NCBI RefSeq assembly: GCF_003938655.1
Contig: NZ_RJJT01000008.1
Coordinates: forward strand, 186,001-250,000
Source: Rhizobium pisi
GTDB taxonomy: Bacteria > Pseudomonadota > Alphaproteobacteria > Rhizobiales > Rhizobiaceae
Length of the DNA stretch: 64,000 nucleotides
Direction: 5' to 3'
Numbering within the stretch: position 1 is the first letter of the stretch; each line of letters opens with the position of its first letter. The notes under the pieces are model-generated. The model searched no databases and was not told where the DNA came from. It was given only the letters and a program-made list of their open reading frames with translations. The position numbers were made by a program, and so were the translations under genes. Of this stretch, positions 16,169 through 25,306 are shown piece after piece.

Positions 16169-18538
16169 CTACGAGCGCGGCCGTGTCTTCTGCGGGTCGT
16201 AATGCGAAAGCGGCACGATCGTCGCCGGCAGCCGCTTCTGGTGGCCGTCGAGCTTGCCGATTTCAACCTCGGTGCCGGGGGCCGCATGCATCACGTCGAT
16301 GCGGGCGAGCGCGATCGTCTTGCCGAGGATCGGCGAGCGCATGGCACTGGTGACGACGCCCACCTGGGCGCGGCCGATATGGACGCAGTCGCCGTGGCCG
16401 ACCGCCTCGTTCGCCTTGATGTCGAGGCCGACGAGCAGATGGCGCGGATGCTCCTTGCGCCGGATCAGCGCCTCGCGGCCGATGAAATCGTCCTGCTTGG
16501 ATTTCAGCGGCACGGTGAAGCCGATGCCGGCCTCGAACGGGTCCGTCTGGTCGGTGAATTCGTGATGGGCAAAGATCAGGCCCGCCTCGATGCGGACCAT
16601 GTCGAGCGCCTCCAGCCCCATCGGCTTCAACCCGTGCGGCTGTCCTGCCTCCCAGACGGCGTCGAACACCGTCAGCGCATCTTTCGGATGGCAGAAGATT
16701 TCGTAGCCGAGTTCGCCGGTGTAGCCGGTGCGCGAGACAACGACAGGCGCACCCTCGAAACCGCCGATGCGACCGACGGTGAAGCGGAACCATTCGAGCT
16801 CGCCTATCGTCGGCTGGCGCGGTGCCGTCCAGATGATCTCCTTCAGGATATCGCGGCTCTTCGGCCCTTGCAGGGCGATATTGTGCATCTGATCGGTCGA
16901 GGAACGGACCCAGGCCTTGAAGCCCTTCTTCTCGGCCTGCTGACGCAGCCATACGCCGCTGAAATCATCGCCGCCGATCCAGCGGAAGTTCTTGTCGCCA
17001 AGCCGGAAGAGCGTGCCGTCATCAATCATGCCGCCGTTTTCGTAGCACATGGCGGAATAGACGACCTGCCCGGTCGACAGCTTGCGCACGTCGCGCGTCA
17101 GACAATATTGCAGCAATTCCTCGGCATCCGGCCCGGTCACCTCGAACTTCCGCAAGGGTGAGAGATCGATGACGGCAGCGCGCTCGCGGCAGGCCCAGTA
17201 TTCCTCGACCGGCCCTTCGCTGGAAAAGCGGTTCGGGAGCCAGTAGCCGCGATATTCGGTGTAATCCCGCGTCAAGGCGGAGAGGCGGGGATGAAAGGCT
17301 GTTTCGCGCGTCAGTTCGGGTTCGGCATCTGGGGTCATGCGATAGGCTACCGCTCGTGAGAATTTCTCTTTTCCGGAAAAGGTGCGGACGTGGATATCCG
17401 TCGGATCCCAGCCGTTCGCAGCGTCGATATCGTCAGGGCAGGACGAGGAGACGCAGACGAGATCGGTCAGCGCCCGCATCAGCACGTAATCGCCGGGACG
17501 CGACCAGGGCTCGTCGAGATAGAGCTGGTTGTTGTGGTCGATATTGGTGTTGTAGAAATAGTTCAGCGCTTCCCAGCCCTTGCGGCCGGCAATGCCGTAA
17601 GGCGCCAGCGCCGCATTGAAATTGTCCGTGCAGTTGACATGGCCGGGGTAACCCATGTCGTCATAATAGCGCGAATTGCAGGCGGTCGCGAAAGCGTCGT
17701 GACGGCCGACCGTATCCTGGACGATCTCGACCAGCGGCTCGAAGTCGCGGTCGAAGGCCTTGGAGGGCAGACCGGGCGTGGGATAACTGCGGCCGAGCAG
17801 CGTGCGGGTGACCGTCGAATCGAGCGCGAGATCGAGTCCCTTGTCGACCTTGCGAGCGGCGAAGGCCTGGAAATCGGTGCACTGGCGCCCATAGACGTCG
17901 ATGATCTGGATGAATTCGCCGGCGTGCACGAAATAGGCTGCGGCAGTCGCCGCCCGGATGCGGATATCCTCGATCGGATCAGCGACCGGCTCCGGCAGCG
18001 CGGAGGCGTAATCGCGGATCAGCAGGCTGCGCTTGATCCTGATTTCGATCGGCGTCGCCGTATCCTGGGCTTCCGGCAACATGGCGGCAGCGGGTGCCGC
18101 GACGATCAGGAGGCCCTTCATTGAAATCGTGAACTCCGCCCGGCTGCCCGGGGTCGATCCCGGACCGAAGATGCTGAGTGCGCCGGCTGCCGCAAGATCG
18201 GCGCCGCGGCGCTCAAGCGCTGCACGCGTGCGGGCAGCGCTCTCGTCCTCCGCTTGAAGAATAGCCTTCAAACCATCGGCGGAATTGGTGAATGCCGTTC
18301 CAAGCCCAGCCGCCAGGAAGCGGCCCTTTTCATCAAGAAAAGAAATTTCACAGACCTGCCCGCCCTCGCTGTCAATGACGCTCACGCGGTCGCCCGCCTC
18401 GACACGCATGACGACCGATCCGCCGCCCCTTGCCCTGTAGCGTTCGGTTCCCTCCGGCAGGGTGGGAATGCCGGGATAATATACGAGGCTCGGAGCGACC
18501 GTCCGCAGGCCCGTCACAGCAGGATGTAGTTCTCGCAT
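16169..18538 (-). CDS. tdm: Trimethylamine N-oxide demethylase-like DUF1989-GcvT fusion
   Basis: 789 residues in two parts. The N-terminal half (about 20-400) is DUF1989-like with Cys-rich metal-site motifs QCTDFQAF (about 218), GHVNCTDNFNAAL (about 300) and CVSSSCPDD (about 363). The C-terminal half (about 410-789) is a GcvT folate-binding aminomethyltransferase (YSAMCYENGGMIDDGTLFR, NIALQGPKSRDILKE, SRTGYTGELGYEIF). This fusion is the architecture of Tdm, which splits TMAO to dimethylamine and formaldehyde and offers formaldehyde to THF. ATG at 18538 has GAGGG 4 bases upstream; GTG at 18574 and ATG at 18562 are alternatives. It lies apart from tmm and on the other strand. Substrate assignment rests on architecture and neighbours. 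Confidence 0.8.
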   Translation of the reverse strand: MRELHPAVTGLRTVAPSLVYYPGIPTLPEGTERYRARGGGSVVMRVEAGDRVSVIDSEGGQVCEISFLDEKGRFLAAGLGTAFTNSADGLKAILQAEDESAARTRAALERRGADLAAAGALSIFGPGSTPGSRAEFTISMKGLLIVAAPAAAMLPEAQDTATPIEIRIKRSLLIRDYASALPEPVADPIEDIRIRAATAAAYFVHAGEFIQIIDVYGRQCTDFQAFAARKVDKGLDLALDSTVTRTLLGRSYPTPGLPSKAFDRDFEPLVEIVQDTVGRHDAFATACNSRYYDDMGYPGHVNCTDNFNAALAPYGIAGRKGWEALNYFYNTNIDHNNQLYLDEPWSRPGDYVLMRALTDLVCVSSSCPDDIDAANGWDPTDIHVRTFSGKEKFSRAVAYRMTPDAEPELTRETAFHPRLSALTRDYTEYRGYWLPNRFSSEGPVEEYWACRERAAVIDLSPLRKFEVTGPDAEELLQYCLTRDVRKLSTGQVVYSAMCYENGGMIDDGTLFRLGDKNFRWIGGDDFSGVWLRQQAEKKGFKAWVRSSTDQMHNIALQGPKSRDILKEIIWTAPRQPTIGELEWFRFTVGRIGGFEGAPVVVSRTGYTGELGYEIFCHPKDALTVFDAVWEAGQPHGLKPMGLEALDMVRIEAGLIFAHHEFTDQTDPFEAGIGFTVPLKSKQDDFIGREALIRRKEHPRHLLVGLDIKANEAVGHGDCVHIGRAQVGVVTSAMRSPILGKTIALARIDVMHAAPGTEVEIGKLDGHQKRLPATIVPLSHYDPQKTRPRS

Positions 18539-18618
18539 TCTACCCTCATGGGGGATCGGCATGCCCTCCGGCACACACCCATACAGGTTACAAAATGCCT
18601 CGGGAAAGTAAAGGCATG

Positions 18619-18649
18619 TTGACTAAAAAGAAAATATCTTCACTATGCA
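18619..18649 (+). promoter_or_regulatory. Candidate sigma-70 promoter for the APC permease
   Basis: TTGACT at 18619-18624 and TATGCA at 18644-18649 are separated by 19 bases in the AT-rich part of the tdm/permease divergent region. Spacing is slightly long, so this is only a candidate. Confidence 0.3.
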
Positions 18650-18787
18650 TAAAGAGTTGAGACTCGGGGAATCCGTCGGAACGCGGATCGCCAAAATCAT
18701 CCGAGCGAGCTTGAGACTGTCAGGGAGACACGTTCAGGGAGACGTACAAAGATACGTCCGGAACAAATAGAGTGGGGAATTTCATCG

Positions 18788-20572
18788 ATGACAGACGTAG
18801 TGGAGGCCGGGATTGCATCCGGCACCGAAGGTAAGCTTATACGCGCGCTCGACTGGAAGGGCGCATTCTGGGTGGCTGCGGGCGTGCCGCCGCTCGTCCT
18901 CTTCTCCATCGGCGGCATCGCGGGCACGACGGGCAAGCTCGCCTTCGTCGTCTGGATCATCTCCATGGTGATGGGATTCCTGCAATCCTTTACCTATGCC
19001 GAGATTGCCGGCATGTTCGGCAATAAATCCGGCGGCGCTTCGGTCTACGGCGCCACTGCCTGGCTGCGCTATTCGAAGTTCATCGCGCCGCTGTCGGTCT
19101 GGTGCAACTGGTTTGCCTGGTCGCCCGTGCTTTCGCTCGGCTGCGCCATCGCCGCCGGTTATATCCTCAACGCGTTCTACCCGATTCCGGCAGCAGATTC
19201 GCAGATGGTCCTCGACTGGATCTCAGCGCACGCCGCTTCCGTCACGGCCGATAGCCCCCGCGTCGCCGAATATATTGCAGCCCATGCCGGTACGACGCCG
19301 GAAGATGCCGTCAAGGCGTTGCTCGGCACCGATGGCGTCGCGGCGCTCACGCCGGCGATCCGCAGCTGGTCGCTTGTCAGCTTCAGCATCCCCTTCCTCG
19401 CCACCGCCAACATCAATGCCACTTTCTTCATCGGCGGCATCCTGATGCTGATCATCTTCGCGATCCAGCATCGCGGCATCTCTGAAACGGCAAGCGTGCA
19501 GAAATGGCTTGCCATCATCGTGCTGGTGCCGCTGCTCATCATCGGCCTCTATCCGATCGTCAGCGGCCAGATCGTCGCCGCCAACGTCACCGGCCTGGTG
19601 CCGCCGACGGCCGCCTATACCGCCAGCGACGGCACCTGGAGCAATGGCGGCTGGACGCTCTTTCTCGGCGGCCTCTATATCGCCGCCTGGTCGACCTACG
19701 GCTTCGAGACGGCGGTCTGCTACACCCGCGAACTCAAGAATCCGAAGACCGATACCTTCAAGGCAATCTTCTATTCCGGCCTTGCCTGCTGCCTGTTCTT
19801 CTTCCTCGTACCCTTCGCCTTCCAGGGCGTTCTCGGCCACGCCGGCATGCTGGCGCCCGGCATCGTCGACGGCACCGGTGTTGCCGAAGCCCTCGGCGGC
19901 CTGATCAGCGCCGGCCGGGTCATCACCCAGCTGCTCGTCGTCTTGATGATCATGGCACTCTTCCTCGCCATCATGACGGCGATGGCCGGCTCGTCGCGTA
20001 CGCTCTACCAGGGCTCGAAGGATGGCTGGCTTCCGAAATATCTCGACCACGCCAACGAGCACGGCGCCCCGACACGGGCGATGTGGACCGATTTCGCCTT
20101 CAACCTCTTCCTTCTGGCAATCGCCTCGGATGCCGGCGGCTATTTCTTCGTGCTCGCCGTTTCGAATGTCGGCTACATCATCTTCAACTTCCTGAACCTC
20201 AATTCCGGCTGGATCCACCGGATGGATTCCGGCCACATCGAACGGCCGTGGAAAGCGCCGACCTGGCTGATCGGTGTCAACACCGTGCTCGCCTTCGTCA
20301 ACGCGCTCTTCCTTGGCGCCGGCGCCAAGGTCTGGGGTTATTCCAACGCGCTCTGGGTCGGCTTCATCTTCGCAGCCCTTATCCTGCCGGTCTTCGCCTA
20401 TCGCCACTATGTGCGTGACGGCGGCAAATTCCCGGCAGGCGCGATGGAGGATCTCGGCCTCATCGGCCAGGATCTCGGCGTCAAGAAAGCCGGCATGCTG
20501 CCCTATCTGGCACTCGTCGGCGGCCTCGCGATCGTCCTGATCGCCAACTGGTTCTTCCAGCTTCCGGCTTAA
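18788..20572 (+). CDS. APC-superfamily amino acid/amine permease
   Basis: 594 residues with about 12-14 hydrophobic segments. GAFWVAAGVPPLVLFSIGGI opens the core, and the pattern is that of the APC amino acid-polyamine-organocation family (MGFLQSFTYAEIAGMFGNKSGG; AAWSTYGFETAVCYTRELKN). A long extracytoplasmic loop (about 130-190) is unusual. It is divergent from tdm over a 249-bp region and ends at a clear terminator. The location suggests uptake of TMA, TMAO or a related quaternary amine, but the substrate cannot be read from sequence. Confidence 0.78.
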   Translation: MTDVVEAGIASGTEGKLIRALDWKGAFWVAAGVPPLVLFSIGGIAGTTGKLAFVVWIISMVMGFLQSFTYAEIAGMFGNKSGGASVYGATAWLRYSKFIAPLSVWCNWFAWSPVLSLGCAIAAGYILNAFYPIPAADSQMVLDWISAHAASVTADSPRVAEYIAAHAGTTPEDAVKALLGTDGVAALTPAIRSWSLVSFSIPFLATANINATFFIGGILMLIIFAIQHRGISETASVQKWLAIIVLVPLLIIGLYPIVSGQIVAANVTGLVPPTAAYTASDGTWSNGGWTLFLGGLYIAAWSTYGFETAVCYTRELKNPKTDTFKAIFYSGLACCLFFFLVPFAFQGVLGHAGMLAPGIVDGTGVAEALGGLISAGRVITQLLVVLMIMALFLAIMTAMAGSSRTLYQGSKDGWLPKYLDHANEHGAPTRAMWTDFAFNLFLLAIASDAGGYFFVLAVSNVGYIIFNFLNLNSGWIHRMDSGHIERPWKAPTWLIGVNTVLAFVNALFLGAGAKVWGYSNALWVGFIFAALILPVFAYRHYVRDGGKFPAGAMEDLGLIGQDLGVKKAGMLPYLALVGGLAIVLIANWFFQLPA

Positions 20573-20600
20573 ATCTCCTCCCAAGCAGAAAAGCCGCCAA

Positions 20601-20629
20601 GCCGCCATGGAAACATGGCGGCTCTTTCT
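20601..20629 (+). terminator. Rho-independent terminator after the APC permease
   Basis: A perfect 9-bp stem (GCCGCCATG with CATGGCGGC), GAAA tetraloop, followed by TCTTTCT. Confidence 0.85.
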
Positions 20630-20757
20630 ATGGGTGACCTTCTATCATCCAACCTCGCCACGCGGCCGTCATGGAAATCGCTTGAAGGCGAGGGCGGTCT
20701 GTAGAAAGACTATCAAAAGATACAGATGAAGCGGGGCGCATTCGAAGGGCGATCATC

Positions 20758-21402
20758 ATGCCAACCCTCGGCAATATCTGGTTGTTTATCGGCGCTTCCC
20801 TGGCTCTTCTTCTGATTCCGGGGCCGGCGGTTCTCTATATCTTTGCCCGCTCGGTCGAGCAGGGCCGCCTTGCGCGCTTCGTGTCGATTCTCGGCATTCA
20901 TGCCGCGACACTGGTGCATGTCATCGTCGCGGCGTTGGGCCTGTCGGCAATACTGGCTTCGTCGGCCCTCGCGTTCAGCGCGGTCAAGTATGCGGGCGCG
21001 GCATATCTGATCTGGCTCGGGCTCAAGAAGATTTTCGGCCGAACCGAGCTTCCCGAAACCGACACCGGCGTGAAGCCCTTCGGCCACGCGCGCCTTCTGC
21101 GTGACGGGTTCGTCGTCAATCTCTTCAATCCCAAGACCGCGCTCTTCTTTCTTGCCTTCCTGCCCCAGTTCATCTCGGTGGACCGGGGTCACGCAGCGAT
21201 GCAGATCGCCTTCCTGGGCTTGATCTACACCTGCCTCAGCATCATCACCGACGGCAGCTACGCGTTCGCCGCCGGTATTGCCGGCAACTGCCTGAGGCGC
21301 AATCGCCGCTTTCTCACGGTCGAACGCTATGTCAGCGGAGCCCTGTTGATCGGCCTCGGTCTGACGGCCGCATTTGCGGGAAACCGAAGCAGCAGCCGTT
21401 AG
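20758..21402 (+). CDS. LysE/RhtB-family amino acid exporter
   Basis: 214 residues with 5-6 membrane helices. The N-terminal motif LLIPGPAVLYIFARSVEQGR and GAAYLIWLGLKK plus NLFNPKTALFFLAFLPQF are typical of LysE/RhtB transporters, which export amino acids or homoserine-lactone-like compounds. It is a stand-alone gene, convergent with the following SDR; the two stop codons overlap. Substrate unknown. Confidence 0.85.
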   Translation: MPTLGNIWLFIGASLALLLIPGPAVLYIFARSVEQGRLARFVSILGIHAATLVHVIVAALGLSAILASSALAFSAVKYAGAAYLIWLGLKKIFGRTELPETDTGVKPFGHARLLRDGFVVNLFNPKTALFFLAFLPQFISVDRGHAAMQIAFLGLIYTCLSIITDGSYAFAAGIAGNCLRRNRRFLTVERYVSGALLIGLGLTAAFAGNRSSSR

Positions 21403-22160
21403 ACAACGGTCTCACCGCCGTCGACGACGAGGATCTGCCCGGTCATGTAGGACGAACGGTCCGAGACCAGGAAGAGAATGGGTTCGGCGATTTCGGAGAC
21501 ATCAGCCCAACGCCCGAGCGGCACTTTTTCGGCGATATAAGCCTCGATCGCGCCGCGCCCGCCCATCTGGGCGATGAAGGGTTCGTTGAACGGCGTGTCC
21601 ACCCAGCCCGGGCAGAGCGCGTTGACGCGGATGCCGAACCTGGCGTAGTCGCCCGCCATCTGCCGGGTCATCGCGATGACGGCATGTTTCGTCGTCGTAT
21701 AGGCAATCATCTCGCGGTCGTAGAGCACGCCCGACGAGGAGGAGGTATTGAGGATGACGCCGCGGCCGGCCTTCTTCATCAGCGGCATGACGAAACGCGC
21801 CGCCATGAAATGCGCCCGGACGTTCAGGCTCCATGATCTGTCGAAGCCCTCGACCGCCACCTGTTCGAGATCGCCCGCCACCTGGGCGCCGGCATGATTA
21901 TGGAGGATGTCGATGCGGCCGTGACGCGCAGCGACCGAGGCGATGCCGGCTTCGAGTGCCGCGTCGTCGGTGACATCGAGAACAAGACTCTCGGCCTTGC
22001 CACCGGCCGCCTCGATCCTGCCGACGGTTTCGGCGGCATTGGCAGCGCTCCGATCCGCCACCACGACGAACGCGCCTTCCCCTGCCATGATCAGCGCACC
22101 GGCCTGGCCGATGCCCGACCCCGCTCCGGTGACGATCGCGACGCGATTTTCAAGAATCAT
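21399..22160 (-). CDS. Short-chain dehydrogenase/reductase
   Basis: 253 residues, classical SDR. Cofactor motif TGAGSGIG (about 11-18), Asp at the end of beta-2 (VVVADRS) suggests NAD preference, HNHAGAQ replaces the common NNAG, catalytic Ser in NTSSSSGVL and YTTTK (Tyr-x3-Lys). It is the last gene of the polyamine-type ABC operon, 13 bp after the second permease gene, so it probably oxidises the imported compound or a product. Specific substrate unknown. Confidence 0.82.
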   Translation of the reverse strand: MILENRVAIVTGAGSGIGQAGALIMAGEGAFVVVADRSAANAAETVGRIEAAGGKAESLVLDVTDDAALEAGIASVAARHGRIDILHNHAGAQVAGDLEQVAVEGFDRSWSLNVRAHFMAARFVMPLMKKAGRGVILNTSSSSGVLYDREMIAYTTTKHAVIAMTRQMAGDYARFGIRVNALCPGWVDTPFNEPFIAQMGGRGAIEAYIAEKVPLGRWADVSEIAEPILFLVSDRSSYMTGQILVVDGGETVV

Positions 22161-22173
22161 GGATGTTTCCCGT

Positions 22174-22983
22174 TCAGTTTATTGTTTTCTCGCGCATCAG
22201 GAAGCGCGCGATGAGGATCAGTCCCAACGATGCGATGAGCACCATGGTGGCGACGGCGTTGATCTCCGGCGTCACGCCGCGGCGGATCGAGGCGAAGACA
22301 TAGATCGGCAGCGTCGTGTTCGAGCCCGCGACGAAGAAGGCGATGATGAAATCGTCGAAGGAGAAGGTGAAGGCGAGCAGAAAACCGGCCAGGATCGATG
22401 GCAGGATCTGCGGCAGCACGATCTGGCGAAAGGTGGTGAAGGGCGTGGCATAGAGATCGCTCGACGCCTCGACGATATCACGGCCGAGACTGGCAATGCG
22501 CGCTTTGACGATCATCGTCACCAGCGCCATGGTGAAGAGGCCATGGGCGGCGATGATCGAGCCGTAGCCGAGGGAAAGTTTCGGCGCCTGTTCGCTCGGC
22601 CAGACCGCGGCGAGCAGCGGATTGACGAAGCCGAAGACCTCGACGAGCGCCACCAGCGTCGCAATGCCGATGACGACGCCCGGCACGACGATCGCCGCGG
22701 CGAACAGCCCGTCGAAGACCGCCCGCGTGCGGGCGCCGAGCCGCTCCATGCCGATCGCCGCCATTGTGCCGAAGACGGCGGCAAGGCCTGCGCTGGTGAA
22801 GGCGATGATCAGGCTGTTCTGCAGCGCCTCCATCAGGAAGGTGTTGGCGAGCGCCTTGCCATACCATTGCGTGGAGAAGCCGGTGAACTCGCTGGCATTG
22901 CGGCCGGCATTCAAGGAAAACAGCACGACCAGCGCGATCGGCGTGTAGAGGAACAGGTAGACTGCGGTGACCAGCGCGCGCAT
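22174..22983 (-). CDS. ABC transporter permease, PotI-like
   Basis: 269 residues with six hydrophobic segments and the binding-protein-dependent EAA loop (EASSDLYATPFTTFRQIVLP). The first segment, AVYLFLYTPIALVVLFSLNA, resembles PotC/PotI of spermidine/putrescine importers. It pairs with the upstream permease, with which it overlaps by one base (TGATG). It forms the inner-membrane channel of the importer encoded at 22174-26416. Confidence 0.85.
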   Translation of the reverse strand: MRALVTAVYLFLYTPIALVVLFSLNAGRNASEFTGFSTQWYGKALANTFLMEALQNSLIIAFTSAGLAAVFGTMAAIGMERLGARTRAVFDGLFAAAIVVPGVVIGIATLVALVEVFGFVNPLLAAVWPSEQAPKLSLGYGSIIAAHGLFTMALVTMIVKARIASLGRDIVEASSDLYATPFTTFRQIVLPQILPSILAGFLLAFTFSFDDFIIAFFVAGSNTTLPIYVFASIRRGVTPEINAVATMVLIASLGLILIARFLMREKTIN

Positions 22984-23849
22984 CAGACGAGATCCACTTG
23001 GCGGGTGCCGGCGACACGCCAGGCGATGCGCATGGCGATCAGCAGCACGATGACAACGACAACGACGAGAGTAACGGCGATCGCCGAGCCGAACGGCCAG
23101 TTGCGCGATTGCAGGAAGAGATCGACCAGCGCATTGCCGATGAAGAAGACCTTGCCGCCGCCGAGCAGCTGCGGGATCAGATATTCGCCGAGCAGCAGGA
23201 TGGTGACAAGCGCGATGCCGGTCATCACGCCTGGAAGCGACAGCGGCAGGGTGATGCCGAAGAATGTCGAAAGCGGCCGCGCACCGAGATCGGCGGAAGC
23301 CTCGAGCAGGCGGCGGTCGAGTATTTCCAGGCTGACATAGATCGGCATGATCATCAGCGGCAGGTAGCCGTAGACGATGCCGAGCAGCACAGCGCCCGGC
23401 GTGTTGAGCAACCTGACATTCTCGATGCCGACCATTTCAAGCAGATGCGGAATGCCGCGGGCGCCGAGGATGTACATCCAGGCATAGGTACGCACGAGAA
23501 GGCTGGTCCAGAAGGGCACGACAACGAGCGAGACCAGCAGCAGCCGGTATTTGGGGCTCGCCTTGACCGCCAGATAATAGGCGACGGGATAGGCGACGAG
23601 CAGGCAGGCGACGGCGCCGATCGGCGCAAGGATCAGCGTGTTCTTGAAAGCGGCGGCGCGCGAGCCGAGATTGGCAAACTGCGCAAAGGTGAAGGCCGGC
23701 TGATAACCGCCCTCCGGCGCCCGCTCGCCGAAGGCAAAGACGATGATGGCGATGAAGGGCAGCACCAGGAACACGAACAGCCAGATGCTGGCCGGCGCGA
23801 CGAGCGCGGCGGTGACCAGGCGTTTTTTCGTGTTTGGTGTAAGCGGCAT
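22983..23849 (-). CDS. ABC transporter permease, PotH-like
   Basis: 288 residues with six hydrophobic segments. The N-terminal segment APASIWLFVFLVLPFIAIIV and the EAA loop (EASADLGARPLSTFFGITLP) place it with PotB/PotH. The gene follows the binding-protein gene after a 274-bp gap filled by a palindromic repeat, so expression of the two permeases may differ from that of the binding protein. Confidence 0.85.
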   Translation of the reverse strand: MPLTPNTKKRLVTAALVAPASIWLFVFLVLPFIAIIVFAFGERAPEGGYQPAFTFAQFANLGSRAAAFKNTLILAPIGAVACLLVAYPVAYYLAVKASPKYRLLLVSLVVVPFWTSLLVRTYAWMYILGARGIPHLLEMVGIENVRLLNTPGAVLLGIVYGYLPLMIMPIYVSLEILDRRLLEASADLGARPLSTFFGITLPLSLPGVMTGIALVTILLLGEYLIPQLLGGGKVFFIGNALVDLFLQSRNWPFGSAIAVTLVVVVVIVLLIAMRIAWRVAGTRQVDLV

Positions 23850-23896
23850 TTCAGTTCGATCGTCTCAATGTTCGTTGAATGGCCAATACATGTCCC

Positions 23897-24110
23897 CGCG
23901 CTCCCTCTTCTCCACTCGGGGAGAAGGTGGCCCGAAGGGTCGGATGAGGGGGCTACACGGCAGGACGCCAACCAGCCTTCGCTTTCCGCTCAGGCTGCGC
24001 TTCGCTGGCGCTCTTCGCACCCCCTCATCGCCTTGCTATCGCTCCGGCACTTCTCCCCGCCGCTGGGGAGAAGAGACAAGAGGCGGCGGCTCGCCCCCAA
24101 AAGGGAAGCG
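23897..24110. repeat. RIME-like palindromic repeat inside the ABC operon
   Basis: Contains CTTCTCC...GGAGAAG (23907-23926), a second perfect 9-bp hairpin CTTCTCCCC...GGGGAGAAG (24050-24073), and a long-range pair GATGAGGGGG (23943-23952) with CCCCCTCATC (24020-24029). These are hallmarks of the rhizobial intergenic mosaic elements. No coding sequence. It separates the binding-protein gene from the permease genes. Confidence 0.75.
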
Positions 24111-24123
24111 GCGGGAGATCAAA

Positions 24124-25284
24124 TCAAGCCGACTTGAAGCGCGCCATCAGCTCCGCGCGGCCGGGATCGGTCAGCGTTACCGCCGCGCCGAATTCCAGCG
24201 GCGTCAGTGATGCCTCGTCGGGATAGACGATCTTGTTGGCGGTGATCTCCTTCGGCAGCAGCGCGATGACGCGGCTGTCGGTCGTCGGCGCGCCGTTGGC
24301 GATGTGCTCCTTCACGGCATTGGCAGGATCCATCAGGTAGTTGAGCAGCGCATAACCCGCCGCCTTGTTCGGCGCATCCTTCGGAATGGCGTAGTAATCG
24401 GTCCAGATCTCGCCGCCGTCGGTGCCGAGCACATAGGAGATCTCGGGAACGTCGCGGTTGAGCTGTGCGCCGTCATTGGTCCAGCACATGGTGAGCCAGG
24501 CGTCGGTGGCGCGCATAGCCGGCTGGTAGTCGCTGTTGATGGCGAACAGGTGCGGCTTGACCTTGATCAGCAGTTCCTCGGCCTTGGCGAGTTCGTCCGC
24601 CTTGATCGAGTTGAAGTCGTAGCCGAGCGAGACCAGCGCGCTGCCGATCGTCGTCAGCTGATAGTCGTGCACCATGGCGCGGCCGTCGGCTTCCGTCTGG
24701 GCGATCTCGAAGAAGTCCTTCCAGCTCGAAAGCTTGGTCCTGATCTTCGAGGTATTGACCGAGAATCCTGTCGTGCCCCAGTTCTTCGGCACGGCATAGG
24801 TCTTGCCGTCGATCATGCCTTCCCTGGTGAAGCGCGGGTTTTCCGTCGCCTGGCTGAAATTCGGGATCTTCGACAAATCGAGCTCGTCGATCAGGCCGAG
24901 CTTGTGGTGGGTGGAGATCGTGTAGTTGGTCGGCACGAAGAGCGACCAGCCGGAGGCGCCCGCCTGGAGCTTGGCCAGCATTTCCTCGTTCGAGCCGAAG
25001 ACGTTGACCTCGACGGCAACGCCGGTCGCCGCCTTGAAGTTCTCGAAGGTCGCCGGATCATGGTAGTTCGGCCATGTCGCGATCGACATCTGAGTGCCGA
25101 GATCCCCTGCATAAGCAGGCGTCGACAGCGCGCCGGGGAAGCGCGACAGCACCGCGGTCGCGAGCCCGAGGCCGGTGATGCCGAGGAAATGACGGCGGCT
25201 GACCGAGCCGCGCTTCAGGCGCATGAACTCGTCCATGAAGCCTTCAGGGGTAATGGGCAGATTATCCTTGTAGTCCTTGCTCAT
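24124..25284 (-). CDS. Extracellular solute-binding protein, polyamine type (PotD-like)
   Basis: 386 residues. The N-terminal region has a twin-arginine signal (VSRRHFLGITGLGLATAVL) and probable cleavage after AYA, so it is exported folded to the periplasm. The mature part is PotD/PotF-like (MSIATWPNYHDPATFENFKA; GWSLFVPTNYTISTHH; DYYAIPKDAPNKAAGYALL). ATG at 25284 with AAGGGA upstream is preferred over a Met at 25314, which overlaps the ATPase stop. The substrate may be a polyamine or another amine/small peptide; not determinable here. Confidence 0.85.
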   Translation of the reverse strand: MSKDYKDNLPITPEGFMDEFMRLKRGSVSRRHFLGITGLGLATAVLSRFPGALSTPAYAGDLGTQMSIATWPNYHDPATFENFKAATGVAVEVNVFGSNEEMLAKLQAGASGWSLFVPTNYTISTHHKLGLIDELDLSKIPNFSQATENPRFTREGMIDGKTYAVPKNWGTTGFSVNTSKIRTKLSSWKDFFEIAQTEADGRAMVHDYQLTTIGSALVSLGYDFNSIKADELAKAEELLIKVKPHLFAINSDYQPAMRATDAWLTMCWTNDGAQLNRDVPEISYVLGTDGGEIWTDYYAIPKDAPNKAAGYALLNYLMDPANAVKEHIANGAPTTDSRVIALLPKEITANKIVYPDEASLTPLEFGAAVTLTDPGRAELMARFKSA

Positions 25285-25306
25285 GATGCTGTTCCCTTGT
25301 TCTGGT

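Noticed and set aside
16094..17161. 355-codon plus-strand frame opposite tdm
   Set aside because: Low-complexity shadow composition; tdm has clear GcvT motifs on the other strand.
19223..20608. 461-codon minus-strand frame opposite the APC permease
   Set aside because: Highly charged text without membrane segments or motifs; the permease strand is coherent.
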